DNA of 64,000 nt from Nakamurella deserti (GTDB taxonomy: Bacteria > Actinomycetota > Actinomycetes > Mycobacteriales > Nakamurellaceae): the NCBI RefSeq assembly GCF_003260015.1, contig NZ_QCXS01000002.1, positions 558,001-622,000 of the forward strand, given 5' to 3'. Every line of letters starts with the position of its first letter. Position 1 is the stretch's first letter. Positions 37,237-45,235 of the stretch are shown in pieces. Made by a program: the position numbers and the translations under genes. The notes below the pieces were generated by a model. That model saw only the letters and a list, made by a program, of their open reading frames with translations. It was not told where the DNA came from and did not search any database.

Positions 37237-37255
37237 CCGGGTAGGTTCTGCGCCC

Positions 37256-38269
37256 ATGGGGGATGCGCCGCACACACCGCCGCGCCGGGCGGCGACCCGA
37301 TCCGACGTCGCCCGGGCGGCGGGGGTCTCCACCGCGGTGGTGAGCTACGTGATCAACGGCGGGCCGCGCGGGGTCGCCCCGGCCACCGCCGCCCGGGTCC
37401 GTGCGGCCATCGAGACCCTGGACTACCGGCCCAATCTCGCCGCGCGCGCGTTGCGGACCGGCACCACCGAGATGATCGGACTGGTCGTCCCCGACTCCAG
37501 CAACCCGTTCTACGCGGAGTACGCGGTGGCCGTGGAACGGCGCGCCGCCGTGCACGGTCACGCGCTGGTCGTCGCCAACAGCGGTGACGACCCCGACCGG
37601 GAGAGCCGGCTCGTCGAGGGCCTCGCCGGCCGGCGACTCTCCGGGGTGCTCCTCGCCACCACCGGCCGCCCGGCCGGACGCGACCTGACCACGTACGACG
37701 TGCCGATGGTCCTGCTCGACCGGGACGGGCCGGTGCCGGGATTCGCCGCTCTCGGGCCGGCGTTCACCGCCGGCGCGGCCGCGGTCGTCGGCCATCTGGT
37801 GGACCGACACGGCCTGTCATCGGTGGCGCTGTGCACCGGCCGGCGGGGCCCGTTCGGGGCGAACAGCCCGGAACAGGGCTGGCGCGAGGCGTTGGACCGC
37901 CGCGGCCTCGATGGGTCGACGGTCGTGCGGGCTCCCTTCGACCGTGCCGGTGGCTACGCCGCGGGACGGGAGCTGCTGACCGGGACGCTGCCCGACGCGG
38001 TCTTCGCCGCCTCCGACCTGCTGGCCGTCGGCGTGCTGCGGGCGCTGCACGAGGGCGGCCTGCGCGTACCGGAGGACATCGCGGTCGTGAGCTTCGACGG
38101 CACGAGCGAGTCGGAGTACTCGTGGCCGACGCTGACGGTGGCCAGGCAGCCCGTCGCCGAGATGGCGGGCGCCGCGGTCGACGCCCTGCTCGCGGGAATG
38201 CCGGCGGGGGCGTACCGGGCCTTCGACACCGACCTGGTGATCCGCCGGTCCTGCGGTTGCCCGACCTGA
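37256..38269 (+). CDS. LacI-family transcriptional regulator
   Basis: A 337-residue regulator. The N-terminal helix-turn-helix is complete (TRSDVARAAGVSTAVVSYVING), followed by the hinge (LDYRPNLAARALRTG) and the periplasmic-binding-protein-like ligand domain (IGLVVPDSSNPFYAE). A sugar or related ligand is expected. The ATG at 37256 lies 19 bases after the oxidoreductase stop, so both are probably on one transcript and the regulator likely controls its own operon through the palindrome at 35922-35937. The C-terminus ends VIRRSCGCPT; a 53-base tandem copy of the last codons follows the stop. Confidence 0.92.
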   Translation: MGDAPHTPPRRAATRSDVARAAGVSTAVVSYVINGGPRGVAPATAARVRAAIETLDYRPNLAARALRTGTTEMIGLVVPDSSNPFYAEYAVAVERRAAVHGHALVVANSGDDPDRESRLVEGLAGRRLSGVLLATTGRPAGRDLTTYDVPMVLLDRDGPVPGFAALGPAFTAGAAAVVGHLVDRHGLSSVALCTGRRGPFGANSPEQGWREALDRRGLDGSTVVRAPFDRAGGYAAGRELLTGTLPDAVFAASDLLAVGVLRALHEGGLRVPEDIAVVSFDGTSESEYSWPTLTVARQPVAEMAGAAVDALLAGMPAGAYRAFDTDLVIRRSCGCPT

Positions 38270-38323
38270 CGGCCTTCGACACCGAACTGGTGATCCGCCG
38301 GTCCTGCGGTTGCCCGACCTGAC
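38218..38323. repeat. 53-bp tandem duplication over the lacI-type gene's stop codon
   Basis: The segment 38218-38270 (last 17 codons, stop and one extra base) is repeated at 38271-38323 with one mismatch (a C in copy 1, an A in copy 2). The period of 53 is not a multiple of three, so copy 2 is out of frame and noncoding. The stop codon at 38267-38269 is thereby duplicated. Confidence 0.9.
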
Positions 38324-38336
38324 GGCGGCCCGACGG

Positions 38337-38365
38337 CGGTACCCGTTGCCCGGCAACGGGTACCG
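38337..38365. terminator. Bidirectional terminator between the LacI and YciI genes
   Basis: CGGTACCCGTTGCC at 38337-38350 pairs with GGCAACGGGTACCG at 38352-38365 around a single central base, so a few pairs near the tip must open. It lies between convergent stops at 38269 and 38372. Confidence 0.75.
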
Positions 38366-38371
38366 GCGGTC

Positions 38372-38659
38372 TCAGGCCCAGGGACCCATCGTCTGGACCC
38401 ACTCCCGCACATCGGCGTTGCTGACCAGACCGTTGGCGACGAACGGGTCGATGGTCAGCTGCGCGACGACGACGTCGGCGGACGCGGCCTGGAAGATCAA
38501 CAGCGCACCCGGGTTCTCGTCGTCCACGTACGGGCCCGCCGCCAGCAGGCTGCCCTCGGCCAGCAGCTCACGCAGGTAGCCGCGGTGCGCCGCCCGGTAC
38601 AGATCGCGCTGCGCGGCCTGGTCCTTGTCGTAGGTGTAGTGGACAGCGAAGACGGCCAT
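38372..38659 (-). CDS. YciI-like protein
   Basis: A 95-residue protein of the YCII family. It reads MAVFAVHYTYDKDQAAQRDLYR, then HRGYLRELLAEGSLLAAGPY, and ends with DPFVANGLVSNADVREWVQTM. The family has a conserved His/Asp pair in an alpha-beta ferredoxin-like fold; the function is mostly unknown. GGAGG lies upstream of the ATG at 38659. It appears to be a single gene; it converges on the LacI gene. Confidence 0.9.
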   Translation of the reverse strand: MAVFAVHYTYDKDQAAQRDLYRAAHRGYLRELLAEGSLLAAGPYVDDENPGALLIFQAASADVVVAQLTIDPFVANGLVSNADVREWVQTMGPWA

Positions 38660-39054
38660 GCGGATGGGACCTCCGGTCGGATCGGTTGCCTCGACCCTAT
38701 CGTCCGTGCGTGCGCCCGGATCACGTCGACCGGACGGTGGGCGGGCACCGCCTTGCGGGCGCAGGTGTCCGGGTGCGTCGGCCGCCGCCCGGGCGGCCGT
38801 CGTCCACCCGCGGGTCGTCGAGACTGTCGGGACCCGGACCGGCAGGCGGTGGCGGCCGCGCCGTCGTCGTCGGCGGAATCGGTCATCCCGGCAGGTCCGA
38901 CGCCCCCCGCCGTCGGGCCGGCTGTGCTGCTCCGTGATCCACGACCCGACGGTCGGCGCGACTTTGTTCCCCGGTCGGGTGGTCGGCCACACCGCCACAA
39001 CGCCGGAGGCCCGCAACGCGAGCAGCGTTGCGGGCCTCCGGGACGACGGACGAC
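38660..39054. other. Intergenic region between YciI and glnA
   Basis: About 395 bases with no credible gene on either strand; the open frames are Arg/Pro/Gly-rich. It should hold the promoter of the YciI gene. Its right end is a strong glnA terminator (39003-39041). I see nothing else. Confidence 0.5.
39003..39041 (-). terminator. Terminator of glnA
   Basis: CCGGAGGCCCGCAACG at 39003-39018 pairs with CGTTGCGGGCCTCCGG at 39026-39041, a perfect 16-bp stem with a seven-base loop, 14 bases past the glnA stop. Confidence 0.85.
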
Positions 39055-40476
39055 TCAGATGTCGTAGTACATCGCGAACTCGTGCGGGTGCGGGCGCAGC
39101 CGGATCGCGTCGATCTCCTCGCGCTTGAGGCGGATCCACATGTCGATGAGGTCCTCGGTGAAGACGCCGCCCTCGAGCAGGTAGTCGTGGTCGGCCTCGA
39201 GGTTGTTGATGACGGCCTCGAGCGACGACGGCACCTGCGGGATGTTGGCGGCCTCCTCCGGCGGGAGCTCGTAGAGGTCCTTGTCGACCGGGGCCGGCGG
39301 CTCGATCTTGTTCTTGATGCCGTCCAGGCCGGCCATCATCATCGCGGCGAACGCGAGGTAGGGGTTGGCCGACGGGTCCGGGCAGCGGAACTCGAGGCGC
39401 TTGGCCTTCGCGTTCGTGCCGGTCAGCGGGATGCGGATGCAGGCGGAGCGGTTACGTGCGGAGTACACCAGGTTGACCGGCGCCTCGTAGCCGGGAACGA
39501 GCCGGTGGAAGGAGTTCACGGTCGGGTTGGTGAACGCCAGCAGCGACGGCGCGTGGTGCAGCAGACCGCCGATGTAGTAGCGCGCCAGGTCCGACAGGCC
39601 ACCGTAGCCGGCCTCGTCGTAGAACAGCGGCTTGCCGTCCTGCCACAGCGACTGGTGGGCGTGCATCCCCGAGCCGTTGTCACCGAACAGCGGCTTGGGC
39701 ATGAAGGTGACCGACTTGCCGGCGGCCCAGGCGGTGTTCTTGATGACGTACTTGAACAGCATGACGTCGTCGGCCGAGTGCAGCAGGGTGTTGAACTTGT
39801 AGTTGATCTCGGCCTGACCGCCGGTGCCCACCTCGTGGTGGCCGCGCTCGATCTCGAAGCCGCTCTGGATCAGGTTGGCCGTCATGTCCTCGCGGAGGTC
39901 GGCCTGGTGGTCGTACGGCGGGACGGGGAAGTAGCCGCCCTTGACGCGGGTCTTGTAGCCCTGGTTGCCGCCCTCCTCGCGACGGCCGGTGTTCCACCAG
40001 CCCTCCTCGGAGTCGACCTCGTAGAACGAGCCGTTCATCTTCGACTCGAAGCGGACGTCGTCGAAGACGTAGAACTCGGCCTCGGCACCGAAGAAGCAGG
40101 TGTCGGCGAAGCCGGTGGTGGCCAGGTACTCCTCGGCCTTGCGGGCCACGTTGCGCGGGTCGCGCGAGTACGGCTGCAGCGTGAGCGGGTCGTGCACGAA
40201 GAAGTTGCAGGTCAGCGTCTTGCGGCGGCGGAACGGGTCCAGCCGCGCGGTCGCCACGTCCGGCAGCAGCGTCATGTCCGATTCGTGGATCGACTGGAAA
40301 CCCCGGATGGAGGAGCCGTCGAAGGCCATCCCCGCGGCGAGCGACTCGACGGACACCGTCGAGGCAGGCACCGTCAGGTGGTTCATGATGCCCGGCAGGT
40401 CGCAGAAACGGATGTCGAAGACTTCGACTTCGTTGTCCGCGATGTAGGCAACTAGCTCTTCGGGAGTGGAGAACAA
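39055..40476 (-). CDS. glnA: Glutamine synthetase, type I
   Basis: Makes glutamine from glutamate, ammonia and ATP. The 473-residue product has [19 protein letters not shown] at about residue 52, the metal-binding [24 protein letters not shown], the ATP-site [12 protein letters not shown], and the adenylylation loop [18 protein letters not shown], whose Tyr is modified by GlnE. The start is TTG at 40476: AAGGAG lies seven bases ahead and [14 protein letters not shown] matches the family N-terminus; no ATG or GTG is available there. Two GlnR-like boxes lie upstream. A strong terminator follows. This matches mycobacterial glnA1 in sequence and neighbours. Confidence 0.96.
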   Translation of the reverse strand: MFSTPEELVAYIADNEVEVFDIRFCDLPGIMNHLTVPASTVSVESLAAGMAFDGSSIRGFQSIHESDMTLLPDVATARLDPFRRRKTLTCNFFVHDPLTLQPYSRDPRNVARKAEEYLATTGFADTCFFGAEAEFYVFDDVRFESKMNGSFYEVDSEEGWWNTGRREEGGNQGYKTRVKGGYFPVPPYDHQADLREDMTANLIQSGFEIERGHHEVGTGGQAEINYKFNTLLHSADDVMLFKYVIKNTAWAAGKSVTFMPKPLFGDNGSGMHAHQSLWQDGKPLFYDEAGYGGLSDLARYYIGGLLHHAPSLLAFTNPTVNSFHRLVPGYEAPVNLVYSARNRSACIRIPLTGTNAKAKRLEFRCPDPSANPYLAFAAMMMAGLDGIKNKIEPPAPVDKDLYELPPEEAANIPQVPSSLEAVINNLEADHDYLLEGGVFTEDLIDMWIRLKREEIDAIRLRPHPHEFAMYYDI

Positions 40477-40579
40477 GGACGAGCTCCTTCGCGTCAGGAT
40501 GACATCCCGGCCGCATGGGGCGGCCCGGGACGGAGAGGCTACGACGGCGTCACGGTCACCCGGGACGGTAGTACATGCT

Positions 40580-40617
40580 GTCTCGCCCGTGTTTCGCCGT
40601 TGTGAACGGCCCGTAAC
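40580..40617 (-). promoter_or_regulatory. GlnR-like box upstream of glnA, proximal
   Basis: Read on the reverse strand: GTTAC, six bases, TTCAC, six bases, GAAAC, six bases, GAGAC. Four half-sites end in AC at exact 11-base intervals, which is the alternating GTnAC/GAAAC pattern known for actinobacterial GlnR. It lies about 105-140 bases from the glnA start. Confidence 0.6.
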
Positions 40618-40679
40618 GCGGCGCGGGTCACCGCGCCGGGTACTCCCGTCCGTGGTCAGCAGCAGTATGACGCGGTGGC

Positions 40680-40706
40680 GTGACCGGGTGGTGACGTCGG
40701 TGTTTC
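40680..40706 (-). promoter_or_regulatory. GlnR-like box upstream of glnA, distal
   Basis: Read on the reverse strand: GAAAC, six bases, GTCAC, six bases, GTCAC, again with 11-base spacing and AC ends. It sits 63 bases beyond the proximal box and about 115 bases from the RDD gene start, so it could serve either gene. Confidence 0.5.
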
Positions 40707-40821
40707 CGTCACGGATGACGGGCGCCGGCGCCGTCGGGAACCCGTCCGTGGCGCCCGGGTCGTGTTGAATCGCAGCAGAGGACGGTGCCGCGACGGCGTG
40801 CGCCGCACGAACGGAGCAGGG

Positions 40822-41265
40822 GTGGGCGTGGCGGCAGGACAGCGCGGAACCGCAGGTGGCGCGGCGGCGGAATGGCCGGGCAAGGCGTTCGGCATCCCGG
40901 CCGCCGGACCCGGTGCCGTCGCCGGACTGGGGCAGCGCATCGGGGCGTTCGTGGTCGACGCCGTCGCGGCGGCCCTGGTCGCCTGGGCGTTCACCGCGCC
41001 CGATCCGCCGCAGAACTGGAGCCTGCTGGTCTGGGGGCTGGTGACGGTCCTGGGGGTGGGTCTGCTGGGCACCACCCCGGGACACCTGGTGGCCGGCACC
41101 CGGGTCGCCACCCTCGGAGCCGCCGACCGCGGCCCGCTCGTGGGGTTCTGGGCGCTGCCGCGGACCGCGCTGATCGGTCTGGTCGTGCCACCCCTGATCC
41201 AGGACGGCGACGGCCGCGGGCTGCACGATCGGCTGTGCCACACCGTCGTGGTACGTACGCGCTGA
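40822..41265 (+). CDS. RDD family membrane protein
   Basis: A 147-residue protein with the RDD domain: [20 protein letters not shown] (helix 1, with conserved Arg and Asp), then [16 protein letters not shown] (helix 2), then [17 protein letters not shown] at the end. The 30 N-terminal residues are Gly/Ala-rich. Start is a GTG at 40822 or 40828; both are supported by a GGAGCAGG site. The order RDD, DUF4191, lipA, lipB around glnA1 is that of mycobacteria (Rv2217-Rv2220). RDD proteins are thought to be transport-related, without proof here. Confidence 0.88.
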   Translation: MGVAAGQRGTAGGAAAEWPGKAFGIPAAGPGAVAGLGQRIGAFVVDAVAAALVAWAFTAPDPPQNWSLLVWGLVTVLGVGLLGTTPGHLVAGTRVATLGAADRGPLVGFWALPRTALIGLVVPPLIQDGDGRGLHDRLCHTVVVRTR

Positions 41266-41328
41266 CGGCCGGTCAGCTGTGCCTGCGGCGGGCGTGCCCC
41301 GGGCAGCCGTCCATCCGGCGGGTGAACG

Positions 41329-41367
41329 CACGACGCCCGTGACCGGGGTCCGGTCACGGGCGTCGTG
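41329..41367. terminator. Bidirectional terminator between the RDD and DUF4191 genes
   Basis: An 18-bp perfect stem: CACGACGCCCGTGACCGG at 41329-41346 pairs with 41350-41367 around a GGT loop. It lies between convergent stops at 41265 and 41384. No T-run. Confidence 0.85.
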
Positions 41368-41383
41368 ATGCTGCTGAGCGGCG

Positions 41384-42169
41384 TCAGCGGCGGCGGGCCG
41401 CACGCTGGATGTTGCGGGCCTTGACGTTGGACGGCACCGGGCCCTTCGGCATGCCGGCCTGCGGACTGCGGCCGGACAGCGCCTTCAGCTTGGTGTCCAG
41501 CTGCTCGACCTGCGCCGGGGAGATGTTCCGGGGGAGCTTGGTCAGGGTGGAGTTGAGCTTCTTCAGCGGGGTCTGCTTCTCGTCGTTGCCCACCACGATG
41601 TCGTAGATGGGGACCGAATCGCCGACGATGCGGGCGACGCGCTTCTTCTCCTGGGCGAGCAGCGGGATCACCCGCTGCGGGACACCCTCGGCGATCAGCA
41701 CCACGCCCGGACGCCCGACCACCCGGTGCACCGCGTCGAACTGGGCGGTTCCGGCGATGGCGGGGGAGATGCGCCACTTGCCACGGAGGTTGTTCTGCAA
41801 CGACCACGCGGCCGCGCCCGGGCTGCCCTCGGCCTGCCGGTAGACGTTGGCCTGCACCCGGCGGGCGAAGATCAGCATCGCGCCGAGCGCACCGAGGGTG
41901 AGGCCCAGGATGGGCCCGAAGATGAAACCGAACAGCCCGCCGCCGAACAGCAACGCGATTCCCAGGCCGACGAGGAGGCCCAACAGCAGGGCACCCACCA
42001 TGAGCGGGATGAGCTTCTTGTCGTCCTTGCGCTGCATCTGGAACGCCTGCCACAACTGCTTGCGGCGCTCCTTGGAGGCGGCCTTGCGGGCCACCTTCGC
42101 GGTCTTCTTCTCGTCCTTGGTCAGCGTGACCTTGCTGGATCCCGCTGAGCGTGCTGCTGCCTTGGCCAT
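41384..42169 (-). CDS. DUF4191 family membrane protein
   Basis: A 261-residue protein of a family restricted to actinobacteria. The N-terminus is basic ([21 protein letters not shown]). Two hydrophobic helices follow at about residues 55-75 and 80-98 ([17 protein letters not shown] and [17 protein letters not shown]), then a soluble domain with [21 protein letters not shown] and ending in basic residues. It follows lipA on the reverse strand with a 74-base gap. Function unknown; the mycobacterial homologue is Rv2219, also next to lipA. Confidence 0.88.
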   Translation of the reverse strand: MAKAAARSAGSSKVTLTKDEKKTAKVARKAASKERRKQLWQAFQMQRKDDKKLIPLMVGALLLGLLVGLGIALLFGGGLFGFIFGPILGLTLGALGAMLIFARRVQANVYRQAEGSPGAAAWSLQNNLRGKWRISPAIAGTAQFDAVHRVVGRPGVVLIAEGVPQRVIPLLAQEKKRVARIVGDSVPIYDIVVGNDEKQTPLKKLNSTLTKLPRNISPAQVEQLDTKLKALSGRSPQAGMPKGPVPSNVKARNIQRAARRR

Positions 42170-42243
42170 GGCTCAAGAATACGGCTCGACGACCGCCCCG
42201 CTCGCCGTTCGGCGAGGCGGGGCGGCCGGTGTCGGCGGTCGGA

Positions 42244-43197
42244 TCAGGCGGTGGTCGCGGCCGTGACCGCACCGGTGGAGCGACGCTCCTGGGCCTGGCG
42301 GTAGAGGCTGCCGGCCTTGTACGAGGATCGGACCAGCGGGCCGCTCATGACGCCGCTGAAGCCCATGTCCAGGGCCTCGTCGCGGAGTTCGATGAACTCC
42401 TGGGGCTTGACCCAGCGATCGATCGGGTGGTGGCGGGGGCTGGGCCGCAGGTACTGCGTGATGGTGATCAGGTCGCACCCGGCCTCGACGAGGTCGCGCA
42501 GTGCGGACGAGATCTCCTCGCGCGTCTCGCCCATCCCCAGGATGAGGTTGGACTTGGTGATCATTCCGGCCTCGCGGGCCATGGTGATGACGTCCAGCGA
42601 CCGCTCGTAGCGGAAGGCGGGACGGATGCGCTTGAAGATGCGCGGCACCGTCTCGAGGTTGTGCGCGAACACCTCGGGGGCGGCGTCGAAGACCTGCTGC
42701 AGCAGGTGGCGGTGCCCGGAGAAGTCGGGGGTGAGGATCTCGACGCCCGTCTTCGGGGCGAACTCGTGCACCTTGCGGATGGTCTCCGCGTACAGCCAGG
42801 CGCCCTCGTCCTCGAGGTCGTCGCGGGTGACGCCGGTGATGGTGGCGTAGTTGAGGTCCATCGTGGCGATGGACTCGGCCACCCGCCGCGGCTCGTCCCG
42901 GTCCAGCGCACCGGGCTTGCCGGTGTCGATGAGGCAGAAGTCGCAGCGGCGGGTGCACTGGTCACCGCCGATGAGGAAGGTGGCCTCGCGGTCCTCCCAG
43001 CATTCGTAGATGTTCGGGCACCCCGCCTCCTGGCACACCGTGTGCAGACCCTCGCGTTTCACGAGGGACTGCATCTGCGTGTATTCGGGCCCGGTCTTCA
43101 TCCGGGTCTTGATCCACTCCGGCTTTTTCTCGATCGGCGTCTGCGCGTTGCGCACTTCCAGCCGGAGGAGCTTCTTGCCTTCGGGGGCGAGGGTCAC
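42244..43197 (-). CDS. lipA: Lipoyl synthase
   Basis: A radical-SAM enzyme that inserts two sulfurs into octanoyl groups bound to lipoyl domains. The 317-residue product has both cluster motifs: the auxiliary [13 protein letters not shown] (about residues 55-67) and the radical-SAM [10 protein letters not shown] (about residues 81-90, CxxxCxxC), plus [18 protein letters not shown] later. The GTG at 43197 has AAGGAC nine bases ahead. lipB lies upstream but is separated from lipA by one other gene, which is unusual. Its product substrates include the E2 encoded at 5145-7046. Confidence 0.96.
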   Translation of the reverse strand: MTLAPEGKKLLRLEVRNAQTPIEKKPEWIKTRMKTGPEYTQMQSLVKREGLHTVCQEAGCPNIYECWEDREATFLIGGDQCTRRCDFCLIDTGKPGALDRDEPRRVAESIATMDLNYATITGVTRDDLEDEGAWLYAETIRKVHEFAPKTGVEILTPDFSGHRHLLQQVFDAAPEVFAHNLETVPRIFKRIRPAFRYERSLDVITMAREAGMITKSNLILGMGETREEISSALRDLVEAGCDLITITQYLRPSPRHHPIDRWVKPQEFIELRDEALDMGFSGVMSGPLVRSSYKAGSLYRQAQERRSTGAVTAATTA

Positions 43198-43215
43198 GAA
43201 ATCAGTCCTTGTCGG

Positions 43216-44241
43216 TTACTTGGTCGCGTTCTTGGCAGCGTCGGCGACGTGGTCGGCGGCACTCTTGGCATCGGACGAGGCGGCCGCGAGGTCGCCCTTG
43301 GCGTCGGCGGTCTTGTCCTGGGCGCCGGCCTTGGCCTCGGCGGCGGCGCTCTTGGCCTGCTCGGCCACGTCCTTCGCACCGGCCTTGGCCTCGGCCTTCG
43401 CGGCGGCCGCCGTGTCGGCGAGGTCGTTCTTCGCGCTGGCGGCGGAGTCCTTGGCCTTGTCGACCGCGTCACCGAGGTCGTCGGCCACGTCGGCGGCCTT
43501 GTCCTTGACGTCCTCGACGACCGACGACACCGTGTCCGCGGCCTTGCCGGCGGCGTCCTTGGCCTTCTCGACCCCGTCGGAGACGGCGTCCTTGACGGCC
43601 GCGACCTTCTCCTGCACCGGGCTGGCCGGCTTCGGGGTGGCGGCCGTGTCGGTCGGGTTGCCGCGGGCGGGCGCGGTCGGCTGCGCGGTCAGCTTCTTCA
43701 CCAGCACGGCGACGCCGGCGGCGATGAGGCCGACGAGCAGGAAGTTGCGCAGCTTGTGCGAGGCGGGGGCGACGGCGTCGCCGGCCTGGTGCAGCTTCTT
43801 GGCGCTCGTCGCCCGGAGCTTGTACTCGCTCTGCGCGGCCAGCGCGGTGGCCTTGGCCAGGGCGCCGGCCTCGGCCTTCTTCGCGTGCTTCTTCGCCCGT
43901 GCGGTCGCCCGCTTGGCGGACTTGTCGGCGGCCTTGCGGGCCTGCGCCGCGGACTTGGCGGCGGCCTTGCGGGCGCGCCGGCTCAGGGTCTTGGCGTTGT
44001 CCTGCAGCGAATCGGTCGCCTTGGCCACGAGCGGTGCGACGGCGGCGCCGGCGCTGGAGGCCATCTCGGCGGCCTTCTCGGAAACGGTCTTGGCCACGTC
44101 GTGACCCAGCACGGTGACCTTGTCGAACACGTCGTGGCTGACGTCGGAGACGCGGCCGGCGACATCGTGGCCGGCCACGGCGACCTTGTCCGCCACATCG
44201 GACGCGCGCGCGTTCAACTCGGTTCCAATGGTCTTTGCCAT
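43216..44241 (-). CDS. Lys/Ala/Asp-rich protein with one membrane helix, inserted between lipB and lipA
   Basis: A 341-residue protein. Residues about 1-70 carry repeated segments such as DVADKVAVAGHDVAGRVSDVS; about 75-140 is a Lys/Ala-rich stretch like histone tails (ARKAAAKSAAQARKAADKSAKRATARAKKHAK). One hydrophobic helix (LRNFLLVGLIAAGVAVLVKK) lies at about 165-185. From about 200 it is a long Ala/Lys/Asp/Glu-rich helical region of LEA or apolipoprotein-like type. ATG at 44241 has GAGGGG ahead. It starts just before lipA, 18 bases from its start, so it shares a transcript with lipA. No family is recognised; a membrane-anchored coiled-coil scaffold is one guess. Confidence 0.75.
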   Translation of the reverse strand: MAKTIGTELNARASDVADKVAVAGHDVAGRVSDVSHDVFDKVTVLGHDVAKTVSEKAAEMASSAGAAVAPLVAKATDSLQDNAKTLSRRARKAAAKSAAQARKAADKSAKRATARAKKHAKKAEAGALAKATALAAQSEYKLRATSAKKLHQAGDAVAPASHKLRNFLLVGLIAAGVAVLVKKLTAQPTAPARGNPTDTAATPKPASPVQEKVAAVKDAVSDGVEKAKDAAGKAADTVSSVVEDVKDKAADVADDLGDAVDKAKDSAASAKNDLADTAAAAKAEAKAGAKDVAEQAKSAAAEAKAGAQDKTADAKGDLAAASSDAKSAADHVADAAKNATK

Positions 44242-44296
44242 GCTGTTCCCCTCACGAAGGTCGATACACCGCGACGAGGTCTGACGCGGTGCGGGA

Positions 44297-44346
44297 CTGG
44301 ATTGTGGCTGGTCGCAGTACCTGCGACCGGCACTGTACCCATCCAG
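44297..44346 (-). terminator. Branched stem-loop between lipB and the Lys/Ala-rich protein gene
   Basis: CTGGAT (44297-44302) pairs with ATCCAG (44341-44346); inside it GGTCGCAG pairs with CTGCGACC around a three-base loop. It lies 27 bases past the lipB stop and 56 bases before the next ATG. It may end the lipB transcript. Confidence 0.4.
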
Positions 44347-44372
44347 TCTCCCAGGAGCCTTGCCCTGCGGTG

Positions 44373-45137
44373 TCATGAGCTACGCAGTGCGGGCGCGAGG
44401 GCCCACTGCACGCCGTCGGGGGCCGGGGTGGCGGTCGGTGCGGGGATCGTGACGGGACCGGGCCGGTCGGACCGCCGGGCCGGTTCGACGGGCAGGTCAC
44501 CGTCCAGGGCTGCGGTGAGATGACGCACGATCACCGGCGTCACCTCGCCCACGGTCACCCGGCGGCCGAGCTCGGCGGTGAGCGAGGTCACGCCGGCGTC
44601 GGCGATGCCGCACGGCACGATCCGCTCGAACGCGCTGAGGTCGGGATCGCAGTTCAGCGACAGACCGTGACTCGTCACGCCTTTGGCGACCCGTACTCCG
44701 AGCGCGGCCACCTTCCGTTCCGGTCGCCCTGCGTCGGCGGCGAACCACACCCCGCTGCGTCCGGGCACCCGTATCGGGTCGAGACCGAGTTCACGGCACG
44801 TCGCGATGATCGCCTGCTCGAGCACCCGGACGTAGGCCACCACGAACATCGCCTCGGCGAGCCGCACGATCGGGTAGGCCACGAGCTGGCCGGGGCCGTG
44901 GTAGGTGATGCTGCCGCCGCGGTCGACGTCGATGACCGGGGTGCCGTTGACCGGTCGGTCCACCGCGTTGGTCCGTCGGCCGGCGGTGTAGACCGGCGGA
45001 TGCTCCAGCACGATCAGCGTGTCCGGGCCGGTCCCCGCCACCCGGGCGTCGGCGATGCTGCGTTGCAGGTCCCACGCCTGCTGGTACTCCATCAGCCCGG
45101 GCGCGACGATCGCCAAGGGTTCCCTGCTCTCCCGCAT
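44373..45137 (-). CDS. lipB: Octanoyl-ACP:protein N-octanoyltransferase
   Basis: Transfers octanoate from acyl carrier protein to lipoyl domains, the step before LipA. The 254-residue product has [11 protein letters not shown], the signature [20 protein letters not shown], the catalytic-lysine segment [18 protein letters not shown] and the catalytic Cys in FERIVPCGI. The C-terminal 30 residues are Pro/Ala-rich and outside the core. I chose the ATG at 45137 ([14 protein letters not shown]); the frame upstream to 45335 is Arg/Pro-rich without homology-like sequence. Divergent from the pseudokinase gene. Confidence 0.95.
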   Translation of the reverse strand: MRESREPLAIVAPGLMEYQQAWDLQRSIADARVAGTGPDTLIVLEHPPVYTAGRRTNAVDRPVNGTPVIDVDRGGSITYHGPGQLVAYPIVRLAEAMFVVAYVRVLEQAIIATCRELGLDPIRVPGRSGVWFAADAGRPERKVAALGVRVAKGVTSHGLSLNCDPDLSAFERIVPCGIADAGVTSLTAELGRRVTVGEVTPVIVRHLTAALDGDLPVEPARRSDRPGPVTIPAPTATPAPDGVQWALAPALRSS

Positions 45138-45235
45138 GGTGGTGAGCGTACGCCTGCATAGCGATGACGTACAGGAATATCCACCCGTGTGGACAACGCC
45201 ACGGCCGTGCCACCGGTTCTCCGTACGGTCGCGGC

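Larger units (their letters stand above)
40477..40821. other. Divergent control region between glnA and the RDD gene
   Basis: 345 non-coding bases. The two GlnR-like boxes (40580-40617 and 40680-40706) are the clear elements. I cannot place the glnA -10 with confidence: AGGCTA read on the reverse strand as TAGCCT (40536-40541) is a candidate without a good -35. Confidence 0.5.

Noticed and set aside
38686-38937. Frames in the YciI-glnA gap
   Set aside because: Short, Arg/Pro/Gly-rich, no start signal, no recognisable sequence on either strand.
45188-45196. DnaA-box match (TTGTCCACA on the reverse strand)
   Set aside because: A single 9-mer; about 0.5 are expected by chance in 64 kb counting both strands. 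No cluster, no AT-rich unwinding region, no dnaA/dnaN neighbours.
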